Positions 38,222-46,885 of a stretch of DNA of 64,000 nt are shown here, piece by piece. The position numbers and the translations under genes are program-made. Source of the DNA: Mycobacterium kiyosense (GTDB lineage: Bacteria; Actinomycetota; Actinomycetes; Mycobacteriales; Mycobacteriaceae); NCBI GenBank assembly GCA_021654635.1, contig AP025179.1, forward strand, positions 3,410,001 to 3,474,000, given 5' to 3'. The notes under the pieces are model-generated. The model saw only the letters and a program-made list of their open reading frames with translations, searched no databases and was not told where the DNA came from. Each line of letters starts with the position of its first letter. Position 1 is the stretch's first letter.

Positions 38222-38430
38222 CGGAGCTGGTCTGGCCGATCGTCGCGGAGATCGTCGAGGTCGCCTTCCCAGCCGACACCTTCGAGCTCGAGCAGGAACT
38301 CGCGATTCAACGGCGAACCCACCAGTCGACGCAGCGCGAGATCGACGGCGGCCCTCTTGGTGCGCAGGCCGAACCGACGCATCACCTCGGCGGCGAGTTC
38401 GTCGTCGATGTCGATATTGGTGCGCGACAT
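38218..38430 (-). CDS. vapB: VapB-family antitoxin (VapB11-like)
   Basis: A 70-residue antitoxin with a short N-terminal ribbon-helix-helix ([35 protein letters not shown]). Its acidic, Trp-containing tail ([16 protein letters not shown]) usually wraps the toxin active site. ATG 38428-38430 was chosen by comparison with VapB11; an in-frame ATG at 38445 also exists. It normally autoregulates the operon with VapC. Confidence 0.92.
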   Translation of the reverse strand: MSRTNIDIDDELAAEVMRRFGLRTKRAAVDLALRRLVGSPLNREFLLELEGVGWEGDLDDLRDDRPDQLR

Positions 38431-38459
38431 ACACCTAACATACACCAGTCGCCCCTGGG

Positions 38460-39209
38460 TTATCCCGTCGCAACGACGACGGTTAACTCATTTCCCTTGC
38501 GCTCCACACACATTCCAGCCCGACGGGCGAGGGCGGCGACACCGGCCGCGCTGTCGGGCTCGGCCCGGGTGCCGGCCAGCACGCGGGCCAGCCGGCCCTT
38601 GTGCGCCTTGTTGAAGTGAGTGATCACACTCCGTCGGCCATCGGGTTGCTCGGCCACCACGTTCACCCGGACCGCGCTGGGTACGCCCCCCAACGCCGCA
38701 TACGAGCCCGAGCGGAGATCGACGATCAAATCCTCGGCGGCCAACTCAGCGAGCAACGGTTCCAACAGCGGCCGCCACCGGGCGGCCAACGTGGGTTTCC
38801 CCGGCAGTTTCGACGTGGCGGAAAGCCGATACGCCGGCACCAGGTCGTCGGCGCGCAGCAACCCGAACAAAGCCGAACCGATCATCAGCCGGGCGCCGGC
38901 ACGCGTTGCCTCGGCGCCGCGCAGCGAATCGATGTCCAGCGCGTCGTAGAGCACGCCGGTGTAGCGGCGGATGGCCGGCAGCGTCGGCGCGGTGCGGAGC
39001 GCGGCGTTGCGCTCGATCTCGGCGACCTGCGAGGCAGAGATGCCCAGCGCTGTCCGGCACGCCGCTGGATCGGACGCGAGAGCGACGAGTTCGCCGATCA
39101 GCGCAGACCGCAGCGAGCCCAACGAGGGATTGCCGAGCTGCTCCAGGCTCAGAGCCGGGCCGTCGCCCCCGCCCCGCTTGGTTTCCGACGGCGGTAGCAG
39201 CACGATCAC
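38460..39209 (-). CDS. yaaA: YaaA-family (DUF328) peroxide stress protein
   Basis: The 249-residue protein has the YaaA signature LLPPSETK near the N-terminus, then [18 protein letters not shown] and the C-terminal [14 protein letters not shown]. YaaA limits iron-driven oxidative damage in E. coli and has a DNA-binding fold related to uracil-DNA glycosylase surfaces. GTG 39207-39209 gives [11 protein letters not shown], the usual start. Its divergent neighbour is a small membrane protein. Confidence 0.88.
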   Translation of the reverse strand: MIVLLPPSETKRGGGDGPALSLEQLGNPSLGSLRSALIGELVALASDPAACRTALGISASQVAEIERNAALRTAPTLPAIRRYTGVLYDALDIDSLRGAEATRAGARLMIGSALFGLLRADDLVPAYRLSATSKLPGKPTLAARWRPLLEPLLAELAAEDLIVDLRSGSYAALGGVPSAVRVNVVAEQPDGRRSVITHFNKAHKGRLARVLAGTRAEPDSAAGVAALARRAGMCVERKGNELTVVVATG

Positions 39210-39285
39210 GGATGCCGAGGCTAGCCCGTCGGAGCCGGGAGACTGCGCCAAGGATCTGCCAAGCGCGGTGCACGACGCTACCGGC

Positions 39286-39561
39286 ATGACGATGATCGCA
39301 CCGCAACTGGCAGCGCCCGGCTACTCGATCGAGCGCCCGAAGATCAACGGCCTCGCCGTCGTCAGTCTGGTCTGCGGCATCCTGCAGTATTTCGTCCTGT
39401 TCATTCCCTGCTGGCTGGTCACCGTCCCGGTGGCGATCAACGCCGTGCACCAGACGCGCAACGACGCGGGACGCCGGGTCGCGATCGCCGGCCTGACGCT
39501 CTCGCTCACCCACTTCGCCCTTTACGCGTTCGTATTCGTGTGGCTGCTCACCACCCGGTGA
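39286..39561 (+). CDS. small DUF4190-like membrane protein
   Basis: A 91-residue protein with two membrane helices: INGLAVVSLVCGILQYFVLFIPCWLVTVPVAI and IAGLTLSLTHFALYAFVFVWLL. Between them lies an RRVAIAG turn. This is the typical DUF4190 layout. ATG 39286 was chosen; ATG 39292 is six bases downstream. Function is unknown. Confidence 0.65.
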   Translation: MTMIAPQLAAPGYSIERPKINGLAVVSLVCGILQYFVLFIPCWLVTVPVAINAVHQTRNDAGRRVAIAGLTLSLTHFALYAFVFVWLLTTR

Positions 39562-39562
39562 G

Positions 39563-40897
39563 TCACACGCTGGGGCGCCCGGTGCCGTGCACGGCGGCGG
39601 CGATGGCGTCGGCCAGCGGTTCGATCTCGTCGAGGCTCAGATCCGCGATGGTGACGCGAACCCCCGGCGGCGCGTCGATGCGGAACCGGGTTCCCGCCGC
39701 CGCGGCCCAGCCCGCCTGCAGCAGTCGGGTGATGGTGGCGGTTTCGTCGGCGACCGGTATCCACACGTTGAGGCCGGACCGGCCGTGCGCGGCCACGTCA
39801 CGCTCGGCCAGCGCGTCGCGCAGGGCGTGGCGACGGTTGGCGTACCGATCTCCCGCCGCGACCACCAGTCGGGTCACCTCGGGGTCCAACCACAGCCGCA
39901 CCGCAAGGTCCTGCAGCAGGTGACTCACCCACCCCGGCCCCAGCCGCAGCCGTCCGTGCACCCGGTCGATGGTGCGACGATCCCCGGCCACCACGGCCAG
40001 CCGCAGATCGGGTCCGTACGCCTTCGACGTCGAGCGCACGAACGCCCAGCGTCGTGTCGCACCGGCCAGCGGGTGCAGCGCAACGCCGGCGATCCCGGCG
40101 CAATGGTCGTCCTCGATCACCAGCACGTCGTCGTTCTTGCTGGCCAACAGGCTGCGCAATGCGCGGGCGCGGTCCTTGGACAGCGCGGCTCCGGTCGGGT
40201 TCTGGGCGCGGCTGGTGACGATGACCGCCCGCACCCCGCGGCGCAGGGCGCGTGCCATGCTCAGGACCACCGGCCCGTCGTCGTCGACCTGCACCGGTTC
40301 GGCGGAAAGGCCAAGGGCGGCAATGAGATCCAGCAGATTCGCCCAGCCGGGATCTTCGACGGCGACGCGGTCCCCCGGGCGCAGGTGGGCGGTGAGCACG
40401 CGTTCGATTCCGTCCAGTGCGCCGCTGGTCACCGCCAGGTGATCGGCGGGGACGCCGTCCGCGGTCAGCACGGCCCGGGCGTGGTCGACCAATTCGGTCG
40501 ACATCGCCGGCTTCCCGTACAGCACCGGAGCTCCGGGGGGCGGGGCCACCTGCGCGGCGCCGATCGGCAGCAGCTTGGGGTCGGGGTTGCCGCTGGACAG
40601 GTCGCGCGCCCCCTCCGGCACCTCGATACCGAGCAGCGACCTGGATGTGGTTGCCGGCCGATGCCGGACCCGGGTGCCGCGGCGTCCCGCGGTTTCGATC
40701 GCGCCGCGATCGCGCAGCAGCCGGTAGGCGTTGGCCACGGTGTTGGCGTTCACCCCGAGTTCGGTGGCGACCTCGCGGATCGACGGCAGCGCGTCACCGG
40801 GCGCCAGGGCACCTTGCGAGATGCCCTCTTCGACGCTGGCGGCTATCGACTCCGCACCCGTCCCGGATATGCTGTATTGTACTGGCACATCGATCAT
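39563..40897 (-). CDS. MocR-type GntR regulator with aminotransferase-like domain
   Basis: A 444-residue regulator with an N-terminal GntR winged helix (about 12-75: LPSIREVATELGVNANTVANAYRLL). A fold-type I aminotransferase-like domain follows, with the PLP lysine in RSTSKAYGPDLRL. MocR proteins often sense PLP or amino-compounds and act on a divergent gene. Here the divergent neighbour is a PNPOx-like flavoprotein, 31 bases away. The palindrome spanning its own start region is the likely operator. Confidence 0.9.
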   Translation of the reverse strand: MIDVPVQYSISGTGAESIAASVEEGISQGALAPGDALPSIREVATELGVNANTVANAYRLLRDRGAIETAGRRGTRVRHRPATTSRSLLGIEVPEGARDLSSGNPDPKLLPIGAAQVAPPPGAPVLYGKPAMSTELVDHARAVLTADGVPADHLAVTSGALDGIERVLTAHLRPGDRVAVEDPGWANLLDLIAALGLSAEPVQVDDDGPVVLSMARALRRGVRAVIVTSRAQNPTGAALSKDRARALRSLLASKNDDVLVIEDDHCAGIAGVALHPLAGATRRWAFVRSTSKAYGPDLRLAVVAGDRRTIDRVHGRLRLGPGWVSHLLQDLAVRLWLDPEVTRLVVAAGDRYANRRHALRDALAERDVAAHGRSGLNVWIPVADETATITRLLQAGWAAAAGTRFRIDAPPGVRVTIADLSLDEIEPLADAIAAAVHGTGRPSV

Positions 40898-40912
40898 TAT
40901 GTACTAGTACAA
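40877..40912. promoter_or_regulatory. inverted repeat in the MocR/PNPOx-like divergent region
   Basis: TTGTACT (40877-40883) and AGTACAA (40906-40912) are exact inverted arms 22 bases apart. The right arm is part of the 10-base palindrome GTACTAGTAC. The left arm lies inside the first codons of the MocR gene, so a dimer or DNA loop here would cover both starts. Confidence 0.55.
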
Positions 40913-40928
40913 ATGAAAAGGCAAGTGC

Positions 40929-41564
40929 ATGACCGGGTATCTACCCACCCCTGCTACGACGCCGACCCGCTACCGGGAGCGTGCGCGCTACGACCGCGAC
41001 ACCGTCCACCGCATCCTGGACGAGTCGCTGATCTGCCACCTCGGTTATGTCCGGGACGGCCGACCGGTGGTGTTGCCAACCACCCACGCCCGCCTCGACG
41101 AGACCCTCTACCTGCACGGCTCCTCGGGCAGCGGCCCGATGCTGGCTGCCCGCCTGTCCGGGTTGCGGATCTGTGTGACCGTCACGCTCGTCGACGCGTT
41201 GGTGCTGGCCCGCTCGGCGATGCACCACTCGCTGAACTACCGCTCGGTGGTGGCGCTGGGCACCGCCCGCATCGTCGCCGACCCGGCCGAGAAGGCCCGG
41301 GCGCTTGGTGCGCTGCTCGACCACATCCGGCCCGGCCGCGCCGCGGACTGCCGGCCACCGAACGCCCGCGAGCTGGCGGCCACTGCGGTGCTCGCCCTCG
41401 ACCTGGTCGAGGTCTCGGCCAAGGTGCGCGACGGCGGCGTCGCCGACGACCCGGAGGACCTGGCCCTTCCGCATTGGGCCGGGGTGGTGCCGCTGGCGCT
41501 GACGGCCGGGACACCGGTCCCCGACGGCGACTGCGACCTCCCGCTGCCCGCTTATTTGCGTTGA
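40929..41564 (+). CDS. PNPOx-like split-barrel FMN-binding protein
   Basis: The 211-residue protein belongs to the pyridoxamine-phosphate-oxidase-like split-barrel family (the nitroimidazole-resistance-type subgroup). Visible pieces are RILDESLICHLGYVRDGRPVVLPTTH, LYLHGSSGSGPM and NYRSVVALGTAR. ATG 40929 is preceded by AAAAGG. It is divergent from the MocR gene, a pairing seen in many actinobacteria. It may act on an oxidised vitamin or on nitro compounds; the substrate is unknown. Confidence 0.82.
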   Translation: MTGYLPTPATTPTRYRERARYDRDTVHRILDESLICHLGYVRDGRPVVLPTTHARLDETLYLHGSSGSGPMLAARLSGLRICVTVTLVDALVLARSAMHHSLNYRSVVALGTARIVADPAEKARALGALLDHIRPGRAADCRPPNARELAATAVLALDLVEVSAKVRDGGVADDPEDLALPHWAGVVPLALTAGTPVPDGDCDLPLPAYLR

Positions 41565-41580
41565 CCCGCGAGCCAATCGG

Positions 41581-42865
41581 CTACAGCAGCAGATACCGGT
41601 AGGCCGGCGAACCCGGCAGCAGCGTTTCGACGTGCATGTCGGTGGTCCGCATCCGGTTCAGCAGCCCGTCGAGGTCCGCCGCCGAACCAAGCTGAATGCC
41701 GACCAGCGCCTCGCCGGTCTCGCGGTTGTTGCGCTTGACGTACTCGAACAGCGTGATGTCGTCGTTGGGGCCGAGCACCTCGGCGAGGAACCGCCGCAGC
41801 GCACCGGGTTCCTGCGGGAAATCCACCAGGAAGTAATGCTTGAGGCCCAGGTGCACCAGTGACCGCTCCTGCACCTCGCCGTAGCGGGAGACATCGTTGT
41901 TGCCGCCCGAGATCAGGCACACCACCGTGGACCCGGGCTCGACCTGCGCTTCCAGCAGCCCGGCCACCGACAGCGCGCCGGCCGGCTCGGCGATGATGCC
42001 TTCGTTCTGATACAGGTCGAGCATCGCGGTGCACACCGCACCCTCGTCGACCGTCGTAATCGACACCATGTCGCCGGCGGCGGCCAGTGCGGCGTACGGC
42101 AGCGTGCCCGCGCGGGCCACCGCGGCGCCGTCGACGAACTGGTCGACGTGATCCAGCGTCACCGGCTCACCCGCCGCCAGCGCGGCCATCATCGCGGCGG
42201 CCCCGGCCGGCTCGATCCCCAGAACCGAAGTGCCGGTGGTCCGTTCGGCCAGATAGGTGGTGATGCCGGCGATGCAACCGCCCCCGCCGACCGGGACCAC
42301 GACCAGATCGGGCTCGACGTCCAGCGCATCCAGGATCTCCAGGGCGATGGTGCCCTGACCGGCCATGGTGCGCAGGTCGTCGTAGGGCGGCACCAGCGTC
42401 GCGCCGGTGCGCGCCACGTCGTCGCGCGCAGCCTCGGCGGCCCGGTCGTAGGTGGACCCGCCGACGATCAGCTCGATGAATTCCCCCGCCGTGATAGCGG
42501 ATCCGGTCCCGCTTCTGCTTCGGCGTCTTGGCCGGCACATACACGCGGCCGTGCACGCCGAGCGACCGGCAGGCGTAGGCGAAGCCCTGCGCGTGATTAC
42601 CGGCCGAGGAACACACCACGCCGGCGGCCAGCTCCTCGTCGGACAGCTGTACCAGCAGGTTGTAGGCGCCGCGCAGCTTGTAGGACCGCACGATCTGCAG
42701 GTCTTCGCGTTTGAGGAAGACCTCGGCGCCGGTGATCTCCGACAACCGGTCGCTGTGCTGCAGCGGCGTGGGCGTCACCACCGGCGCTATCCGCTTCGCC
42801 GCCGCCTCGATGTCGGCCGCGGACAGCGGCGGCAGCGACGGGCTGGTGCTCAGTTCGGCGGACAC
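41581..42865 (-). CDS. ilvA: threonine ammonia-lyase IlvA (one frame shift)
   Basis: IlvA deaminates threonine to 2-oxobutyrate, the first step to isoleucine. The PLP lysine is in VRSYKLRGAYN. SSAGNHAQGFA and the phosphate loop VPVGGGG follow, with a regulatory ACT-like C-terminus (KHYFLVDFPQEPGALRRFL). The frame breaks at C5 (42483-42487); four C restores RYHGGEFIELIVGG and 427 residues, the normal length. I read this as a homopolymer error. It converges on the PNPOx-like gene. Confidence 0.92.
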
Positions 42866-42900
42866 CGGTCAATGGTGCCACGCGTGGTGGGCTCAGTCGC

Positions 42901-43161
42901 TCAGCAGGGATCGCCAGGAGGAGTGAAGTACGGAACACCTTCGACGGTGTAGCAGGGTTGCTCGCCCAGGACGTACGGGTGGTCCGACGCGGCGATCGCG
43001 GCGCCTGCGGCGACGTCGCCGGCGATGTTGGTACAGCCACCGACGGCGACGTGGCGGCCGTCGGCGCCGGCACAGATGTCGGCGCGAGCGGCCGGCGTGG
43101 CTGCCAGCGGCGCCAGAGCAAGGGCTCCGACGGTCAACAGTGCACCCAGCATTTTCTTCAT
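42901..43161 (-). CDS. small secreted protein, unknown function
   Basis: An 86-residue protein with a clear signal peptide (MKKMLGALLTVGALALAPLAATPAARA, cleavage near 27). The short mature region has four cysteines (C29, C43, C70, C86), likely forming two disulfides. GGAGGT precedes the start. Small disulfide-bonded exported proteins of this kind are common in mycobacteria. No function is known to me. Confidence 0.7.
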   Translation of the reverse strand: MKKMLGALLTVGALALAPLAATPAARADICAGADGRHVAVGGCTNIAGDVAAGAAIAASDHPYVLGEQPCYTVEGVPYFTPPGDPC

Positions 43162-43238
43162 CGGGACCTCCTTGGGGCTACCTTGCCGCAGACCCTACCC
43201 AGTCGCCGCCGGACTTGACCGCCGAATTTGCCCGAAAG

Positions 43239-43676
43239 TCAATTTACCGGTGTGAGTACGAACACCGGGATCTGGCGGTCCGTCTTCTCCTGGTAGTCGG
43301 CGTAGTCCGGAAACGCCTGCACGGCACGCTCCCACCAGGTGGCCTTTTCGTCGCCGAACACCTCGCGGGCGTCGTAGTCGCGGGTGACCGAGCCGTCCTG
43401 CAACTCGACCCGGGGATTCTTCTTGATGTTGTAGTACCAGACCGGGTTTTTCGGGGCACCGCCGAGCGAGGCGACCACCGCGTACTCGCCGTCGTGTTCG
43501 ACCCGCATCAGCGGGGTCTTGCGGAGCTTGCCCGATTTCGCGCCGACGGTGGTCAACACGATGATCGGCATGCCCTTCATGTCGGCGGCCTGCGCGCCGC
43601 CGGACTCGATGTATTTCTCGGCTTGTTCTCTGGCGAATTCCCACGGGCTGGGCTCGTACTCCCCTTTTAATGGCAT
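43239..43676 (-). CDS. deazaflavin (F420)-dependent nitroreductase family protein (Rv1558-like)
   Basis: A 145-residue split-barrel protein of the Ddn/FGD-type F420H2-dependent reductase family. The cofactor block is [18 protein letters not shown], followed by [16 protein letters not shown], both near-identical in wording to the Rv1558 family. ATG 43674-43676 was chosen; an in-frame ATG nine bases upstream exists. Its substrate is unknown. It is a distant second member of the family in this window (the other is at 6748-7161). Confidence 0.88.
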   Translation of the reverse strand: MPLKGEYEPSPWEFAREQAEKYIESGGAQAADMKGMPIIVLTTVGAKSGKLRKTPLMRVEHDGEYAVVASLGGAPKNPVWYYNIKKNPRVELQDGSVTRDYDAREVFGDEKATWWERAVQAFPDYADYQEKTDRQIPVFVLTPVN

Positions 43677-43703
43677 GCCGACCACTTTATGCGCGCGCCG
43701 GTG

Positions 43704-45578
43704 TTACACCCCGAAGGTCTGGCGCCTGGCGATCTCGGCGATCACGTTGACGCGTCGGGCCGCGGTGGCGATCTCGTCGGCGAACTCCTGCCGGCGCTTG
43801 GCCAGGTCGGCTTGATCGGCACCATCGATGAGTTCGCGGTGCCGGGCCAGCCGCAGCGCGGTCTTGAACAACTCCATCGACCGGGATTCGGCGTTGGCGA
43901 TGCGCCGTTGCAGCTCCCACTGCTTGCCCACCTCGAGGCACTCGGTCAGGAACCTGTCCTCCTCCAGCGGCTCGTCCTCGAGCGCGGCCAGCCGGTCGGC
44001 GACGATGTGGTAGGCGTCCAGGAACGGCCGCAGCACCAGATGCGCCAGCAGCAGATCAGCAGACTCCAGCAACCGACCCACCTCGGCCGCGCTCACCTCC
44101 TTGCTGGTGTCCACCGGCCCGATCAACCGCACCTCGTCGGCGAGCTCCCGCTCGAATTGCGCACGCCCGGAGAACAGGAATTCGAACTTCAGCAACTCCC
44201 GCAACCGCAGTGCCTCGTCTCGTACCGCCGAAGGTGCCACCAGGCCGTCAGCCGCATCCTCTGAGGCCGCCAACAGCGCCAGCTCGGCGATGGCGCGGTC
44301 GACCAGGATGTGGATCGCGGTGTTGCGGTAGAACGCCGCCACCAGATGCTGGTCGGCGCCAATCCCCCACACCGCCTCGGTGCCGGCGTCGTACACGCTC
44401 ACTACGCCGGAGGCCACCATCTGGTGCAGGGTCCAGCGGATCAGCGACTTGTTCGTCAGGTCCGCTGCCCCGGCCACCGCCCAGTCGCGGGCGGCGATGT
44501 AGCTGGCCAGCGGCCGCACCGTGGCCAGCACCTCGCTGATGGACAGCGACCGGTCGGCACCGAGCAGCGCCAGGCTCACCACGGCGGTGGGCGTGACGGG
44601 GGTGGCGCGGTTGATCCGGTGTTCGACGTCCAGCGCGATGCGTTCCACGACGGTCTCGGTGCCCGACGGGTCGGCCCGCAGTTCCTCGAGCCGCTTGCGC
44701 AGTGGCAATGGCTCGCCGAAGTCCAGATAGGCGCGGCCCAGCCGCTCGCCCTGCTGGCGGGACAGCCGGACCAGAAACCGCAGGTCCTCCGGGCGCTTGG
44801 TGGCGCCGTAGGCCTCGGTGGTCATCGCCTCCACCTCGTGCAGCTGGTCGTACACAATGGAGGTCGGCACCAAATACACTTCGGGACCGTCGATTTCGTC
44901 GACGGCGTCGGTGAGATAGCGCAGGATGCCGAACACCGGGGGACGCAGCTTGCCGGTGCGGGTGCGACCGCCCTCGATCGACCAGGTCAGGTTGGTGTGG
45001 TCCTGGACGAGTTGGGCGGTGTAGGCGCGCAGCACGAACCGGTAGATCGGGATGTCCTTGGTCTGGCGGCGGATGAAGATCGTCCCGGTGCGCTTGGCGA
45101 AGGGGCCCATCGGGAAGAAGTTCAGGTTCGCCCCGCCGAAGGTGAACGCCGCCGAGAGCCGGTTGGCGGCGATCTCCTCGGGCAGCAGCATGCCGTCCAG
45201 ATACGAGCGGTGCGAGAACGCGAACGCCAGCGTGGCCTTGCGATCCAGTTTGCGCAGGCCGGCGATCTGGTCCTCGTCGACCAGCACGTCGTAGGCCCGC
45301 ATCAGCCAGCGGCTGAACCGGCGCCAGGCGTGGACGGCGCGATCGTCCAGCGAGGCCGCCACCTCACGCAGGTAACCGGCCGCCTCCACCCGCACGCTCT
45401 CGGGATCGCGGCCCAGTTCGTCGGCCAGGGCATCGAGGCGCTGGGTGAACCATTGCGCTTTGAGCAGCCGGGTGACCGCCTCCGAATCGGTCGCCAGCGG
45501 CGTGGTGGATTCTTCGACAATCCCCGTGCGCTGCAACAGTTTTCGCACTCCGGCTCGACCGGCTTCGCCTGCAGTCAT
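43704..45578 (-). CDS. plsB1: glycerol-3-phosphate 1-O-acyltransferase PlsB1
   Basis: PlsB transfers acyl groups to the sn-1 position of glycerol-3-phosphate, starting phospholipid and triacylglycerol synthesis at the membrane. The 624-residue protein carries the four acyltransferase blocks: HRSYLDG with H123/D128, GTIFIRR, SIEGGRTRTGK and VYLVPTSI. Length fits the mycobacterial PlsB1 (Rv1551). It has a long helical C-terminal part (about 380-624). It is divergent from a methyltransferase gene. Confidence 0.9.
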   Translation of the reverse strand: MTAGEAGRAGVRKLLQRTGIVEESTTPLATDSEAVTRLLKAQWFTQRLDALADELGRDPESVRVEAAGYLREVAASLDDRAVHAWRRFSRWLMRAYDVLVDEDQIAGLRKLDRKATLAFAFSHRSYLDGMLLPEEIAANRLSAAFTFGGANLNFFPMGPFAKRTGTIFIRRQTKDIPIYRFVLRAYTAQLVQDHTNLTWSIEGGRTRTGKLRPPVFGILRYLTDAVDEIDGPEVYLVPTSIVYDQLHEVEAMTTEAYGATKRPEDLRFLVRLSRQQGERLGRAYLDFGEPLPLRKRLEELRADPSGTETVVERIALDVEHRINRATPVTPTAVVSLALLGADRSLSISEVLATVRPLASYIAARDWAVAGAADLTNKSLIRWTLHQMVASGVVSVYDAGTEAVWGIGADQHLVAAFYRNTAIHILVDRAIAELALLAASEDAADGLVAPSAVRDEALRLRELLKFEFLFSGRAQFERELADEVRLIGPVDTSKEVSAAEVGRLLESADLLLAHLVLRPFLDAYHIVADRLAALEDEPLEEDRFLTECLEVGKQWELQRRIANAESRSMELFKTALRLARHRELIDGADQADLAKRRQEFADEIATAARRVNVIAEIARRQTFGV

Positions 45579-45735
45579 CGTTGTCTCCTGTTCAGGCCGG
45601 CGTGGCGTCGGGCCCCTGAAAGTGCGCCAGTGCGCTGGAAAGCCTCACCCATGGGAGCCGGACGCCGAGTCATTTCGTGAGCCTACGTCTGCGGCGACAG
45701 GCCGCGGAACAGTACACCGGCGTAGGTTGGCGACG

Positions 45736-46569
45736 ATGGGGCAAAATGTTAGCGGCCTTTCGCCGCTGGAACAGACGGCACTGCTCACCGAATACGCCCG
45801 CGCACTGGACAGCCGGTGGGTTCGACCGATTCTCGGCGACAGCCTGGCCGATCGGGTGGTCGGCGAAATCGACTACGACTTCGCCGGACTGGGGGTCAGC
45901 ACGAGTGTGGTATGCCAGTCGGCGCTGCGGGCCAAGATGCTGGACGACAGGGTGCGTGCGTTCACCGCCGAGCATCCGGACGCCGTCGTGGTGGACCTTG
46001 GCGCCGGGATCGATTCCGGCCCTTCGCGGGTACTGCCGCCCGCGACGGTGGACTGGTACAGCGTCGACCTGCCGAATGTGATCGCCTTGCGCGAAGCGGT
46101 GTTGCCGACGGGCGAACGGTGGCATTCGATCGCCGCATCGGTCGCCGATCCCGACTGGCCATTGAGCATTCCGAGTGGCCGGCCGACCATGGTGATCGCC
46201 GACGGCCTTTTCGCGTTCCTGTCCGAGTCGGTGCTGGTGAGCGTCTTCCGCCGCATCACCGAGCACTTCGCCTGCGGCGAGTTGGCGTTCAACGACTACG
46301 GCCGGATCGGCTGGGTCAGCCGGCTCGCCGTGAAAGTGTTGCCGCAGCAGATGTTCAAGAGCGTCGGTGCCCAATGGGGCTATGCGGGTTTCAAGGACGC
46401 CCGCGTGCCCGAATCGTGGAATCCGCGGTTGACGTTGGTGGAGGAGGCCAGCCTCACCCACGAGCCCGAGGTGGAGCTGTTCCCGCGCTGGATTCGGTTG
46501 GCCACCAAGGCATCCGGCAAGTTTCCGGCCAGCGCACGGAAGGCGCGGATACTGCGCTACCGGTTCTGA
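45736..46569 (+). CDS. class I SAM-dependent methyltransferase (leucine carboxyl methyltransferase fold)
   Basis: The 277-residue protein resembles the PPM1/Tcmp group. The SAM-binding motif I is VVDLGAGIDSGPSRV, an acidic loop with DWYSVDLP follows, and the later block MVIADGLFAFLSE matches the family. An N-terminal helical segment (SPLEQTALLTEYARALD) replaces the usual longer cap. The natural substrate is unknown; related proteins act on small acids or polyketide intermediates. The start is ATG 45736. Confidence 0.8.
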   Translation: MGQNVSGLSPLEQTALLTEYARALDSRWVRPILGDSLADRVVGEIDYDFAGLGVSTSVVCQSALRAKMLDDRVRAFTAEHPDAVVVDLGAGIDSGPSRVLPPATVDWYSVDLPNVIALREAVLPTGERWHSIAASVADPDWPLSIPSGRPTMVIADGLFAFLSESVLVSVFRRITEHFACGELAFNDYGRIGWVSRLAVKVLPQQMFKSVGAQWGYAGFKDARVPESWNPRLTLVEEASLTHEPEVELFPRWIRLATKASGKFPASARKARILRYRF

Positions 46570-46885
46570 CGGTTCGCGGCGGCGTGACGGCTCGGCGTCC
46601 CGCGCCCGCGCTCGGGGCCGAGCGTCACGCCAGCGCAGCGCTCGGGGCCGACCGTCACGCCAGCGCAACGGCTCGGGGCCGAGCGGCGAATTTCGTCGCA
46701 GGATGCACACTCGGCGGGAAGTGGCCGGCGCGCTGCGCGCGCTGCGGCCGGCCGGCCTGGAATGTCTGCAGAAAGTGGCTTGCGAACGGGGACGCGAGGG
46801 CGCGAAACCGCACGCTCGGCGCGAGGGCGCGGGCAGTGCCCGCGCGCGTAGCCCGCACGACGGGTGAAGGCGAGGCGCGCCGACC
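46570..46885. other. 316-base intergenic region between methyltransferase and dnaE1
   Basis: No gene is supported. The left part holds a 30-base tandem repeat (46580-46690). The right part is very GC-rich, with overlapping CGCG-rich inverted runs but no clear terminator. The open frames seen there are composition artefacts. Both flanking genes end here, so at least one terminator is expected. Confidence 0.5.
46580..46690. repeat. 30-base tandem repeat (VNTR-like) with an inverted arm
   Basis: GCTCGGGGCCG starts units at 46610, 46640 and 46671, giving periods of 30 and 31. Full units continue AGCGTCACGCCAGCGCA or ACCGTCACGCCAGCGCA; the third is truncated. At 46580-46595 the reverse-oriented arm GGCGTGACGGCTCGG pairs with the first unit CCGAGCGTCACGCC, giving a strong hairpin. 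Confidence 0.7.
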
